Shown here one piece after another: positions 1 to 6,891 of a stretch of 10,909 bases of DNA (positions are counted from its first letter, which is position 1; each line of letters begins with the position of its first letter). Below the pieces are notes generated by a model. It saw only the letters and a program-made list of their open reading frames with translations. It had not been told where the DNA came from and searched no databases. A program made the position numbers and the translations under genes. Origin of the DNA: Sedimenticola sp. (GTDB lineage: Bacteria > Pseudomonadota > Gammaproteobacteria > Chromatiales > Chromatiaceae); NCBI GenBank assembly GCA_030619405.1, contig JAUXBK010000069.1, forward strand, positions 1 through 10,909. The letters run 5' to 3'.

Positions 1-276
1 CACCCCATCCCGGCGGCGGGGATAGCCCAGGATCACATCGATACCCTCGATCGACCGGCAGAGCTGTTCCAGTGCCTGTTCAACCCGGTCGATGAACTCC
101 GGCCGCAGCAGCAGGTCTTCCGGGGGATAACCGGTCAAGGTCAACTCGGGAAACAGCACCGCGTGGGCCCGTTGCTCATCCCGTGCCACCCGGGCCGCCG
201 CGATGACCCGCTCGGCGTTACCCTGCACGTCACCGACCAGCAGGTCGATCTGCGCCAGTGAAATTCTAAGACTCAT
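1..276 (-). CDS. nadE: Glutamine-dependent NAD+ synthetase, N-terminal part (cut by window edge)
   Basis: The reverse complement is open from an ATG at 276 to the left edge, 92 codons starting MSLRISLAQIDLLVGDV. This is the beginning of the nitrilase-like (CN hydrolase) glutaminase domain of glutamine-using NAD+ synthetases, which amidate deamido-NAD+ in the last step of NAD biosynthesis. The segment FPELTLTGYPPEDLL (about residues 45-60) carries the catalytic Glu of the nitrilase fold; the Lys, Cys and the ATP-binding synthetase domain would lie outside the window. The gene starts 10 bases after the sucD stop on the same strand, so it probably belongs to the sucCD transcript, although no strong Shine-Dalgarno is visible. 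The short ammonia-only NadE form lacks this domain, so the long form is meant. Other nitrilase-superfamily amidohydrolases are the alternative, but the PPEDLL context favours NadE. Confidence 0.9.
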   Translation of the reverse strand, partial: MSLRISLAQIDLLVGDVQGNAERVIAAARVARDEQRAHAVLFPELTLTGYPPEDLLLRPEFIDRVEQALEQLCRSIEGIDVILGYPRRRDGV

Positions 277-286
277 TTCATGGCGT

Positions 287-1156
287 CTATGTCATCAACT
301 CGAGCATGCGCTTGCCGATCTCGGCGGGCGAACGGGTCGTGGCCACGCCCGCGGCCTCCAGGGCGGCGAACTTGCCCTCTGCGGTGCCCTTGCCACCACT
401 GACGATAGCGCCGGCGTGGCCCATCCGCTTGCCCGACGGGGCGGTGACACCGGCGATGTAGGCCACCACCGGCTTGGAGACGTGGGCCTGGATATAGGCT
501 GCGGCATCCTCTTCCGCCGAGCCGCCGATCTCACCCACCATGACGATCCCCTCGGTCTGGGGATCCTGCTCGAACAGCGCCAGGCAGTCGATGAAGTTCG
601 TGCCGTGGATGGGATCGCCACCAATGCCGATGCAGGTGCTCTGACCCAGGCCGGTGGTGGTGGTCTGGTAGACCGCCTCGTAGGTGAGGGTTCCGGAACG
701 GGAGACGATGCCGACCCGCCCCGGTTTGTGGATCATGCCCGGCATGATGCCGATCTTGCACGCACCGGGGGTGATCACACCCGGGCAGTTGGGGCCGATG
801 AGGCGGCAGTCGTACTGCTCCAGGGCGGCTTTTATCTTCAGCATGTCCAGCACCGGGATGCCCTCGGTGATGCAGACGATCACCTCGATCCCGGCGTTGG
901 CCGCCTCCAGGATGGCATCGGCGGCAAACGCCGCCGGCACATAGATCATCGAGGCATCGGCGCCCGTGGCATCGACGGCATCATGCACGGTATCGAACAC
1001 CGGCAGCCCCAGATGGGACTGCCCGCCCTTACCCGGGGTGACGCCACCCACCACGTTGGTGCCGTAGTTGACCGCCTGTTTGGTGTGGAAGGTACCCTGT
1101 TTTCCGGTAAAACCCTGGCATATCACCCGGGTGTCTTTGTCTACGAGAACGCTCAC
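287..1156 (-). CDS. sucD: Succinate-CoA ligase (ADP-forming), alpha subunit
   Basis: This is the alpha subunit of succinyl-CoA synthetase, which with SucC interconverts succinyl-CoA and succinate with substrate-level phosphorylation in the cytoplasmic TCA cycle. The N-terminal CoA-binding domain shows VICQGFTGKQGTFH and GGVTPGKGG; the ligase domain has IGPNCPGVI and VSRSGTLTYE; the phosphorylated His lies in GHAGAIVSGGKGTA at about residue 247. I chose the GTG at 1156 because it gives 289 residues, the E. coli SucD length, and has AGGA eight bases upstream. The frame stays open to another GTG at 1189 (11 more residues, MFKSFDTRNPI), but there the purine run abuts the start codon. It follows sucC after 87 bases and precedes nadE by 10, suggesting one transcript. 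All key residues look intact. Confidence 0.96.
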   Translation of the reverse strand: MSVLVDKDTRVICQGFTGKQGTFHTKQAVNYGTNVVGGVTPGKGGQSHLGLPVFDTVHDAVDATGADASMIYVPAAFAADAILEAANAGIEVIVCITEGIPVLDMLKIKAALEQYDCRLIGPNCPGVITPGACKIGIMPGMIHKPGRVGIVSRSGTLTYEAVYQTTTTGLGQSTCIGIGGDPIHGTNFIDCLALFEQDPQTEGIVMVGEIGGSAEEDAAAYIQAHVSKPVVAYIAGVTAPSGKRMGHAGAIVSGGKGTAEGKFAALEAAGVATTRSPAEIGKRMLELMT

Positions 1157-1240
1157 GATAGGATTCCTGGTATCAAATGATTTGAACACCTTCCGGGGAA
1201 GGTAGCGCGGTGCAAAATCGGAAAAAAACCTTTTTTGATT

Positions 1241-1275
1241 CCCTCACCCCAACCCTCTCCCAGGGGGAGAGGGGG
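1241..1275. repeat. REP-like palindrome between sucC and sucD
   Basis: CCCTCTCCC (1253-1261) and GGGAGAGGG (1265-1273) form a perfect 9-bp stem with a 3-base loop, preceded by CCCTCACCCCAA. The CCCTCACCC...CCCTCTCCC...GGGAGAGGG pattern resembles dispersed intergenic REP-like sequences of gammaproteobacteria, and a diverged version forms the core of the two MITE copies at 4376-4516 and 6892-7038. The sucC stop codon and its last 11 codons lie inside it. In the sucC transcript it would form a strong hairpin between the two subunit genes, but it is not followed by a U tract, so it is more likely an mRNA-stability or attenuation element than a terminator. Confidence 0.75.
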
Positions 1276-2437
1276 CTTTTGCGGCAGCGGCCACCACCTG
1301 CTGTGCCGCCTCGGTAAGATCTGCCGCAGTGGTGATCGCCAGCCCGCTCTCGGTCAGCTTCTCCAGCCCCTGCGCTGCATTGGTGCCTTCCAGTCTCACC
1401 ACCACCGGAACCTCGACCCCCACTTCTTTGACCGCCTGAATGATGCCGTCCGCTATCAGATCACAACGCACGATGCCGCCGAATATGTTCACCAGCACCG
1501 CCTCCACCTTGGCATCCGACAGGATCAGCTTGAACGCCTCTGCCACTCGTTCCGCCGTGGCCCCCCCTCCGACGTCCAGAAAGTTGGCGGGAGAGCCGCC
1601 CTGCAGCTGTACCAGGTCCATGGTGGCCATCGCCAGCCCGGCGCCATTGACCATACAGCCTATATTGCCATCCAGGGTGATGTAGTTGAGATCGTGCTCC
1701 CTGGCCGCTGCCTCCCGTTCATCTTCCTGACTGATATCGCGCATGGCGACCAGCTCGCCCTGCCGATAGAAGGCGTTGTCATCCAGGTTGATCTTGGCAT
1801 CCAGGGCGATCAACGCCCCTCCCTTGTCCACCACCAGCGGGTTGATCTCCACCAGGCTGGCATCGCTCATGACAAACAGGCTGTAGAGCCCCTGCATGAA
1901 GCGTTGAAACTCCCGCACCTGGGCGCCCTGCAGCCCGAGGTGAAAAGCGAGTTTGCGGCACTGGTAGCCCTGCAGCCCGGCCACCGGGTCGATGTGGATG
2001 GTGTGTATCTGCTCCGGCGTCTGGGCCGCCACCTCCTCGATATTCATTCCGCCGGCACTGGAGGCCATGAACAGGATACGTCTGGACTCCCGGTCCACCA
2101 GGGCGCTGAGGTAGAGCTCCCGCGCTATCGCGGTGGGCTCCTCGATCAGCAGGACATTGATGGGCAGCCCGGGCTCTCCAGTCTGCCGGGTGACCAGCCG
2201 GCTGCCCAGCAGCCGTTCCGCTTCCGCCTCGACCTGATCCAGCGTATCCACCAGGACGACACCGCCGGCCTTCCCCCGGCCCCCGGCGTGAACCTGGGCC
2301 TTGACCACCCAGCGCTCACCACCCAGGGCCTGTGCCGCTTCACGGGCTTCGAATACAGAAAAGGCCGGTTTACCGGCTGGCACCGGAATTCCCTGCCGGG
2401 CGAACAGCTGCTTGGATTGGTACTCGTGAAGGTTCAT
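1244..2437 (-). CDS. sucC: Succinate-CoA ligase (ADP-forming), beta subunit
   Basis: This beta subunit carries the ATP-grasp domain and the succinate site of succinyl-CoA synthetase, partner of the adjacent SucD. The true start is the ATG at 2437 giving MNLHEYQSKQLFARQGIPVP, the canonical SucC N-terminus; 18 extra upstream codons are open but unlike the family. ATP-grasp landmarks include VVKAQVHAGGRGKAGGV (about residues 43-59), the metal-binding stretch SLVEINPLVV and NGAGLAMATMD; the C-terminal ligase domain has FLDVGGGA, VNIFGGIVRCD and RLEGTNAAQG. Length is 397 residues against about 386-389 in the family; the excess is the tail KAPSPPGRGLG, encoded by the REP-like palindrome. It is divergent from the PP0621-type gene across 65 bases that must hold both promoters; I could not pick convincing -35/-10 boxes there. 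Confidence 0.96.
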   Translation of the reverse strand: MNLHEYQSKQLFARQGIPVPAGKPAFSVFEAREAAQALGGERWVVKAQVHAGGRGKAGGVVLVDTLDQVEAEAERLLGSRLVTRQTGEPGLPINVLLIEEPTAIARELYLSALVDRESRRILFMASSAGGMNIEEVAAQTPEQIHTIHIDPVAGLQGYQCRKLAFHLGLQGAQVREFQRFMQGLYSLFVMSDASLVEINPLVVDKGGALIALDAKINLDDNAFYRQGELVAMRDISQEDEREAAAREHDLNYITLDGNIGCMVNGAGLAMATMDLVQLQGGSPANFLDVGGGATAERVAEAFKLILSDAKVEAVLVNIFGGIVRCDLIADGIIQAVKEVGVEVPVVVRLEGTNAAQGLEKLTESGLAITTAADLTEAAQQVVAAAAKAPSPPGRGLG

Positions 2438-2502
2438 TATTTTGCGACCCGTCCGCATAGAAAGCTGATATTCTGGTTCAAACTCAACCAATACGCAAAA
2501 TT

Positions 2503-2751
2503 ATGGGCTTACGTCTCGTCCTGCTCATCCTCGCCATCTGGGTGGTCTATTCGGTCATCCGGCGCAATCTGCGTCGGAACCGCAACGCCACCCACGCCCC
2601 CCCAGAAAAGCGGCCGGTGGTCGACATGGTCCGCTGCCAGCACTGCGGCACCCACCTGCCGGCACCCGAATCGATACAGCGGGATGGAAAACACTACTGC
2701 AGCAGGGCGCACCTGGAAGCCGACAGACGGCTCCGGCACGATGATAAATGA
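2503..2751 (+). CDS. PP0621 family small membrane-anchored zinc-ribbon protein
   Basis: This 82-residue protein has one hydrophobic N-terminal segment (residues 2-18, GLRLVLLILAIWVVYSV), a basic stretch (RRNLRRNRN, 20-28) that predicts an inside-facing C-terminus, then a compact zinc-ribbon-like part: Cys45-x2-Cys48 in VRCQHCGTHLP, and Cys66 with His70 in HYCSRAH. Hydrophobic anchor plus CxxC...CxxxH matches what I remember of the PP0621 family, found next to pilS in Pseudomonas and relatives. Its stop (TGA 2749-2751) lies three bases before the pilS start, so the two are probably cotranscribed and perhaps functionally linked to the PilS/PilR pathway. The molecular function is unknown; zinc binding is inferred from the residue pattern only. 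Confidence 0.8.
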   Translation: MGLRLVLLILAIWVVYSVIRRNLRRNRNATHAPPEKRPVVDMVRCQHCGTHLPAPESIQRDGKHYCSRAHLEADRRLRHDDK

Positions 2752-2754
2752 GTT

Positions 2755-4446
2755 ATGGGTAACGGCATGAGTGAACCCGCCCCCGATGCCCATCCGGTGA
2801 ATAGGACAGGGGGCGGCTGGGGGGCAGTGGCGGGTTTTTTCCTCTACCGGCTGACGGTGGCGGCACTGCTGATCCTGCTCTTCATCGCGGGCACCGCGCC
2901 CACCTTCCTGGGCCAGCAGGACCCCACGCTCTACACCCTCGCCAGCAGCGGCTATCTCGGGCTGGTGCTGGCCAGCGGCATCCTGCTTTATTTGCGAAGA
3001 CCCGCCTCGCCCGACACCCAGGTGGCGATGATGATCCTGGCCGATATCGCCGCTTTCACCCTGATCCTGCATGCCAGTGGCGGAGTACAGTCGGGACTCG
3101 GCACCCTGCTGGCACTCTCCATCGCAGCGGGCGGGCTGCTGATCCCCGGCCCCCGGGCGCTGCTGTTTGCGGCCCTGGCCACCCTGGCGGTACTGGCCCA
3201 GCAACTGGTGACCGGCATCACCCTGGGGCCGGCACAGACCAGCTACCCCCAGGCCGGTCTGCTGGGGGCCTCTTTCTTTGCCATCGCCCTCCTGGCCCAT
3301 GTGCTCACCCTGCGCCTCTCCCGCAGCGAACGGCTGGTCAGTCAGCAGGAGGTGGATCTGGCCAACCTGGAGCAGCTGAATGAATATGTGATCCAGCACA
3401 TGGAGACCGGCATCGTGGTGACCGACCGGAAACGGCACATCCGTCTGCTCAACGAGTCGGCCTGGTATCTGCTGGGCATGCCCGACGCCGGGACCCGGGC
3501 CCCCCTGGAACAGGCCAGCCGGGAGCTCGCCAGGCAACTGAAGCAGTGGAACGTGAACCCGAAAGGGGAGCTGAACCCCTTCACACCAACCCCCGGCGGG
3601 CGGGAGCTCCAGGCCAGCTTCTCCCGCCTTGGCCATGCTGAACACGATGGGGCAGTGATCTTCATCGAGGATACCGCCACCATTACCCAGCGGGCACAGC
3701 AGATCAAACTGGCCTCGCTGGGCCGCCTCACCGCCAGCATCGCCCATGAGATCAGAAACCCCCTGGGCGCCATCAGCCACGCTCAGCAGCTGCTGCGGGA
3801 GTCCCCGGTCCTGGGCCCGGGGGAGCAGCGGCTGATGCAGATCATCGGCAGGAACTCGGAACGGGTCAATGCGATCATCGAAGACGTGCTGCAGCTCTCC
3901 CGCCGCTCGATGGCGCACCCGGAAACGATCGCCCTGGCCGCCTGGGTCGCCGATCTGATGCCGGACTTTGTTACCTCCACGGGCATCGACCGAGGCCAGG
4001 CCAGCCTGCGCATCACCCCCGAACAGGCCCGGGCCCGGGTCGATCCGGGGCAACTGCGGCAGATCGTCATCAATCTGCTGGAGAACGCCGTGCGCCATTT
4101 CGACCGTGACCCGGGAGAGCTGCGGATCCGGGTCAATGGTGGCTTCACCCCGGGATCGGGCAACCCGTTTCTGGACATCATCGATAACGGTCCCGGGATC
4201 GACCCGGAGACCGCCCGTCAGATGTTCGAACCCTTCTTCACCACCCGCAATGAGGGCACCGGCCTCGGCCTCTACATCGCCAGGGAGTTGAGCGAATTCA
4301 ACCGGATCAACCTGGAATACATCGCCGTCCCGACCGGCGGCAGCTGTTTCCGTATCTCCTTTCCCAACCCGGGGGGTAACCGTTCAGTCCCCCCTCCTCA
4401 AATCCCCTCTCCCTCAGGGAGACGACTCCATGGATGGAGGAGGTAG
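2755..4446 (+). CDS. pilS: Sensor histidine kinase PilS (type IV pilus regulation)
   Basis: Membrane sensor kinase that would phosphorylate PilR to control pilin transcription. Six hydrophobic segments occupy roughly residues 22-188, as in PilS. A PAS-like domain follows (about 205-305, IVVTDRKRHIRLLNESA), then the HisKA dimerisation helix with the phosphoacceptor His331 in SLGRLTASIAHEIRNP and VLQLSRR, and the ATPase domain with N-box INLLENAVRH (about 439-448), G1 DNGPGI and G2 GTGLGLYIA. The start at 2755 is three bases after the preceding gene; an ATG at 2767 (MSEPAPD) is an equal alternative. The last ~25 residues after RISFPNPG are encoded by a MITE inserted at 4376 and end at a TAG inside it. 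Removing the element gives FPNPGVG and a TGA. PilR follows after a repeat-filled 424-base gap, whereas pilS and pilR are usually close together. Confidence 0.92.
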   Translation: MGNGMSEPAPDAHPVNRTGGGWGAVAGFFLYRLTVAALLILLFIAGTAPTFLGQQDPTLYTLASSGYLGLVLASGILLYLRRPASPDTQVAMMILADIAAFTLILHASGGVQSGLGTLLALSIAAGGLLIPGPRALLFAALATLAVLAQQLVTGITLGPAQTSYPQAGLLGASFFAIALLAHVLTLRLSRSERLVSQQEVDLANLEQLNEYVIQHMETGIVVTDRKRHIRLLNESAWYLLGMPDAGTRAPLEQASRELARQLKQWNVNPKGELNPFTPTPGGRELQASFSRLGHAEHDGAVIFIEDTATITQRAQQIKLASLGRLTASIAHEIRNPLGAISHAQQLLRESPVLGPGEQRLMQIIGRNSERVNAIIEDVLQLSRRSMAHPETIALAAWVADLMPDFVTSTGIDRGQASLRITPEQARARVDPGQLRQIVINLLENAVRHFDRDPGELRIRVNGGFTPGSGNPFLDIIDNGPGIDPETARQMFEPFFTTRNEGTGLGLYIARELSEFNRINLEYIAVPTGGSCFRISFPNPGGNRSVPPPQIPSPSGRRLHGWRR

Positions 4447-4516
4447 AGTGACGCAGGATGCCAAAGCCGAGGGTTAGGGTGAGGGGTTCAAACCGGCAGG
4501 GGGCGTGAACGGTTAC
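4376..4516 (-). mobile_element. MITE copy A (141 bp) inserted in the 3' end of pilS
   Basis: The element begins GTAACCGTTCA (4376-4386) and ends TGAACGGTTAC (4506-4516), perfect 11-bp terminal inverted repeats that extend imperfectly to about 22 bp. It is flanked by CCGGGGG at 4369-4375 and 4517-4523, a 7-bp direct repeat. Copy B at 6892-7038 is the reverse complement with four substitutions and one extra 6-bp CACCCT unit. The interior is a split REP-like sequence (CCCCTCTCCCTCAGGGAGA, and GAGGGTTAGGGTGAGGGG) around a 40-50 base core. It has no room for a transposase. Ends starting GTAA and 8-bp duplications are, as I recall, traits of IS66-family elements, so IS66-type mobilisation is a reasonable guess. 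Strand is given relative to copy B. Confidence 0.85.
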
Positions 4517-4870
4517 CCGGGGGTGGGCTGATACCCTATATTTTCTGCAGCCCTCGCCGATAGCTGTATGATATTTACCGCTCAATCCCAGGCACGCCGG
4601 AAGGCCCCCCTTGTATGAAGGGTCATCGGCATAGCAGATACACTAAAGGGGCATCCAATAACAACTTCACGATACTGCTTGCACAATCCTCCTCCTGTAG
4701 GATGCGGTGAGTTTCGCGAACCGCATCATTCACAACCACATTCTCGATTGATGCGGTTCGTTCCTCACCACATCCTACGTAATGCGCCGATCAGAAACCG
4801 GGAAGTTGTTTCTGAACGATTCCTGAAGAGCGTGATTACACTCCCATATACATAGTCTGGCACCCTGAGC
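4517..4870. other. Repeat-rich gap between pilS and pilR
   Basis: These 354 bases separate the end of the MITE from pilR. I see no credible gene. They hold a small stem CCCTT-GTATG-AAGGG around 4609-4623 and an 82-bp inverted repeat (4697-4778, listed separately). The stretch 4779-4870 just before pilR is AT-richer than the genes beside it and may carry a pilR promoter, but I found no convincing -35/-10 pair. If pilS and pilR were once one transcript, this gap is where the coupling would have been lost. Confidence 0.6.
4697..4778. repeat. 82-bp inverted repeat (hairpin-forming dispersed repeat)
   Basis: The left arm (4697-4728) starts GTAGGATGCGGTGAG and ends GAACCGCATCA. The right arm (4749-4778) is its imperfect reverse complement, reading GTAGGATGTGGTGAGG then AACGAACCGCATCA on the other strand. 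The arms are 32 and 30 bases with a 20-base loop. The outer GTAGGATG and inner GAACCGCATCA blocks match exactly and the middle differs, as expected for an old mobile repeat or REP pair. No target duplication is visible (left flank CCTCCT, right flank GTAATG). A transcript crossing it would fold into a long hairpin upstream of pilR. Confidence 0.75.
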
Positions 4871-6208
4871 ATGAGCAACCCAATCGCACTGATCGTCGAT
4901 GATGAGCCGGACATCCGGGAGCTGCTGGAGATTACCCTGGGCAGGATGGGGATCGACACCCGCAGCGCGGCAGATCTGAAGGCCGCCCGGGCACTGCTGC
5001 AGACCGAGCGCTTTCAGCTCTGCCTGACCGACATGCGCCTGCCCGACGGCAACGGTATCGAGCTGGTGGAAGAGATCGGCCGGCAGTTTCCGGAGCTCCC
5101 GGTGGCGGTCATCACCGCCCACGGGAATATGGAGTCTGCGGTACAGGCGCTCAAGGCCGGTGCCTTCGACTTCGTCTCCAAGCCGGTCGATCTGCAGCTG
5201 CTGCGCCGGCTGGTCAACACCGCGCTGAATCTCGAAACCCGGACGCCCCTGCCCAGTGGAGGGGGCATCCCGGAGGAAGCCACCCTGCTGGGGGAATCCG
5301 CCGCCATCGAGGAGATCCGGCGAATGGTCCGTAAACTGGCGCGCAGCCAGGCCCCGGTCTACGTCAGCGGTGAGTCCGGCACCGGCAAGGAGCTCGCCGC
5401 CCGGCTGATCCACACCCAGGGGCCGCGATCGGGGCGGCCGTTCATCGCGGTCAACTGTGGCGCCATTCCCCAGGAGCTGATGGAGAGCGAGTTCTTCGGC
5501 CACCGCAAAGGGAGTTTCACCGGCGCCATCGCCGACAAGGCGGGGCTGTTTCAGGCCGCCGACGGGGGTACCCTGTTCCTGGACGAAGTGGCGGACCTGC
5601 CGATGCCGATGCAGGTAAAGCTGCTGCGCGCCATTCAGGAAAAACGGGTGCGGCCGGTCGGGGCGCAGGCAGAGGTGCCGGTGGATGTCCGTATTATCAG
5701 CGCCACCCACAAGGACCTCTCACAGATGGTGGAGCGGGGCGAGTTTCGGCAGGACCTCTTCTACCGGATCAACGTGATCGACCTGCACATACCGCCCCTG
5801 CGCCGGCGTCGGGAAGACATAGCGCCGTTGATCAGCAGGATACTGGAACAGATCGCGTTGATGAGCGGCTCGGACATACCGCACCTGGAGCGGGATGCCC
5901 TGGATGCCCTCTACCACTATGACTATCCCGGCAACGTGCGGGAGCTGGAAAACATCCTGGAGCGGGCGGTCACCCTGTGCGAAGGGAACCGGATCGGCCT
6001 GGCGGAGTTGCAGCTACCGGAGCAGCCGTCCGCCAGTGCACCATTGGCTATGGACGGTCCCCTGGAAGAGTACCTGGAACAGGTGGAGCGGAATGCCATC
6101 ACCGAGGCCCTGGAAGAGACCCGCTGGAACCGCACCGCCGCGGCCAGGCGACTGGGGATCAGCTTCCGCGCCCTGCGCTACCGGCTGAGCAAGCTGGGGA
6201 TCGAGTGA
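4871..6208 (+). CDS. pilR: Sigma-54-dependent response regulator PilR
   Basis: NtrC-family activator, partner of PilS, expected to switch on sigma-54 promoters of type IV pilin genes. The receiver domain (1-120) has the acidic pair D10/D11, phosphorylation site D54 in CLTDMRLPDGNG, T82 in VITAHG and K104 in SKPVD. The AAA+ domain has Walker A GESGTGKE (167-174), the sigma-54 contact loop GSFTGA (214-219, Ser in place of the usual Ala), Walker B GGTLFLDE (232-239) and RQDLFYRIN (293-301). The C-terminus is a Fis-type helix-turn-helix (WNRTAAARRLGISFRALRYR, 419-438). At 445 residues it is full length. The receiver start VDDEPDIRELLEITLGRM is PilR-like. The ribosome site is weak (GAGC before the ATG). 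No pilin gene is in the window. Confidence 0.93.
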   Translation: MSNPIALIVDDEPDIRELLEITLGRMGIDTRSAADLKAARALLQTERFQLCLTDMRLPDGNGIELVEEIGRQFPELPVAVITAHGNMESAVQALKAGAFDFVSKPVDLQLLRRLVNTALNLETRTPLPSGGGIPEEATLLGESAAIEEIRRMVRKLARSQAPVYVSGESGTGKELAARLIHTQGPRSGRPFIAVNCGAIPQELMESEFFGHRKGSFTGAIADKAGLFQAADGGTLFLDEVADLPMPMQVKLLRAIQEKRVRPVGAQAEVPVDVRIISATHKDLSQMVERGEFRQDLFYRINVIDLHIPPLRRRREDIAPLISRILEQIALMSGSDIPHLERDALDALYHYDYPGNVRELENILERAVTLCEGNRIGLAELQLPEQPSASAPLAMDGPLEEYLEQVERNAITEALEETRWNRTAAARRLGISFRALRYRLSKLGIE

Positions 6209-6264
6209 CCGGCGCCCGTTTGTGCTAATCTTTTCTGGTATGCATTTACACACGAAAAAATGGC

Positions 6265-6292
6265 CGCGGATTGACGCGGATCAGACACGGAT
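6265..6292 (+). repeat. Three spaced CGCGGAT-type repeats
   Basis: CGCGGAT occurs at 6265-6271 and 6275-6281, and CACGGAT at 6286-6292, with start-to-start spacings of 10 and 11 bases. This lies in the 90-base gap between pilR and the first Uma2 gene and ends just before that gene's start. The roughly helical spacing could suit a DNA-binding protein, but the pattern also looks like a fragment of a dispersed intergenic repeat. No function can be assigned. Confidence 0.4.
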
Positions 6293-6298
6293 TTCATT

Positions 6299-6889
6299 AT
6301 GATTTCGACACAAGAGGCATTGACCACAGAAAAAAAACTCTCTGCTGAGGCGTATCTCTCCGGAGAGGAACGGGCAGAGTCCAAGCACGAATTCCTGGCT
6401 GGGGAGGTCTGGGCCATGGTGGGTGCAACCGATACCCACGTCACTATTACGGGTAACCTGTTTTTTCTGTTGAAACAGAAACTGAAAGGATCGCCCTGCC
6501 GCAGCTATATCTCTGACATGAAGGTGCGCATCGACAAGTCCGATGCCTTTTTTTATCCGGATGTCGTCGTCACCTGTGACGAGCGGGACCGCAGCAACAG
6601 GCTGTTCAAACAGCACCCGATCTTCATTGCCGAGGTGCTCTCCCCCTCCACCGAGGCCTTCGACCGGGGCGCCAGGTTCAGCCACTACCGGCAACTGGAG
6701 AGCCTGCAGTGCTACTGGCTGGTCGATTCCGGAAAGCAGGTCATCGACAGCTTCACGCGCATGGATAACGGGGATTGGGTGCTGCACAGCTACAGCGGGC
6801 CGGAGACAGTGGCAGGCATAAAAGCAGTGGATGTCGAGTTTGCCGTCAACGACCTCTACGATGAAGTCGACTGGGAGACACCTTCGTAG
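6299..6889 (+). CDS. Uma2 family (DUF820) putative nuclease
   Basis: This 196-residue protein matches the Uma2 fold, a PD-(D/E)xK-type nuclease-like family. The order of landmarks is the N-terminal helix with ESKHEFLAGEVWAMVGAT (27-44), FYPDVVVTCDE (85-95) with the candidate metal-binding Asp88, and IFIAEVLSPSTEAFDRG (108-124) with Glu112, followed by SHYRQLESLQCYWLVD. All expected acidic residues are present and length is normal. Such genes are multicopy in many bacteria and their biological role is poorly known; nuclease activity is inferred from the fold. The start has only weak Shine-Dalgarno character. The stop TAG (6887-6889) lies inside the 8-bp target duplication of MITE copy B. A truncated paralogue lies convergently on the other side of that MITE. 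Confidence 0.88.
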   Translation: MISTQEALTTEKKLSAEAYLSGEERAESKHEFLAGEVWAMVGATDTHVTITGNLFFLLKQKLKGSPCRSYISDMKVRIDKSDAFFYPDVVVTCDERDRSNRLFKQHPIFIAEVLSPSTEAFDRGARFSHYRQLESLQCYWLVDSGKQVIDSFTRMDNGDWVLHSYSGPETVAGIKAVDVEFAVNDLYDEVDWETPS

Positions 6890-6891
6890 AT

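Noticed and set aside
203..1180. 325-codon plus-strand open frame
   Set aside because: It is antisense to sucD, which has complete family motifs; the plus-strand peptide looks like a GC-driven shadow.
1223..1275. Hairpin plus A/T runs as a rho-independent terminator after sucC
   Set aside because: In the sucC transcript the U-rich part is more than 15 bases beyond the stem, and sucD must be expressed from the same transcript, so an mRNA-stability or REP role fits better.
2438..2502. Specific divergent promoters for sucC and the PP0621-type gene
   Set aside because: Promoters must exist in this 65-base interval, but every -35/-10 pair I tried had poor spacing or poor matches.
1235..2770. 511-codon plus-strand open frame
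   Set aside because: It lies antisense to sucC and runs on through the PP0621-type gene. The peptide has no recognisable domain and is rich in His/Gln/Leu/Arg, typical of a GC-rich shadow frame.
2509..4098. 529-codon minus-strand open frame
   Set aside because: It is antisense to pilS and the small zinc-ribbon gene, with no recognisable motif. pilS has full histidine-kinase motifs in its frame.
4307..4585. 92-codon minus-strand frame across the end of pilS and MITE A
   Set aside because: It is formed by MITE sequence and antisense pilS and has no homology signal; the MITE copies are non-coding.
4800..4870. Sigma-70 promoter for pilR (TATACA near 4847 with CTGAAG near 4823)
   Set aside because: The -35 match is only 3 of 6, below what I would report as a feature.
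4775..5710. 311-codon minus-strand open frame
   Set aside because: It is antisense to the receiver and AAA+ domains of pilR and shows no domain.
6265..6292. CRISPR-like or iteron array
   Set aside because: Only three 7-base units with 3-4 base gaps; too short for a CRISPR and no replication gene is nearby.
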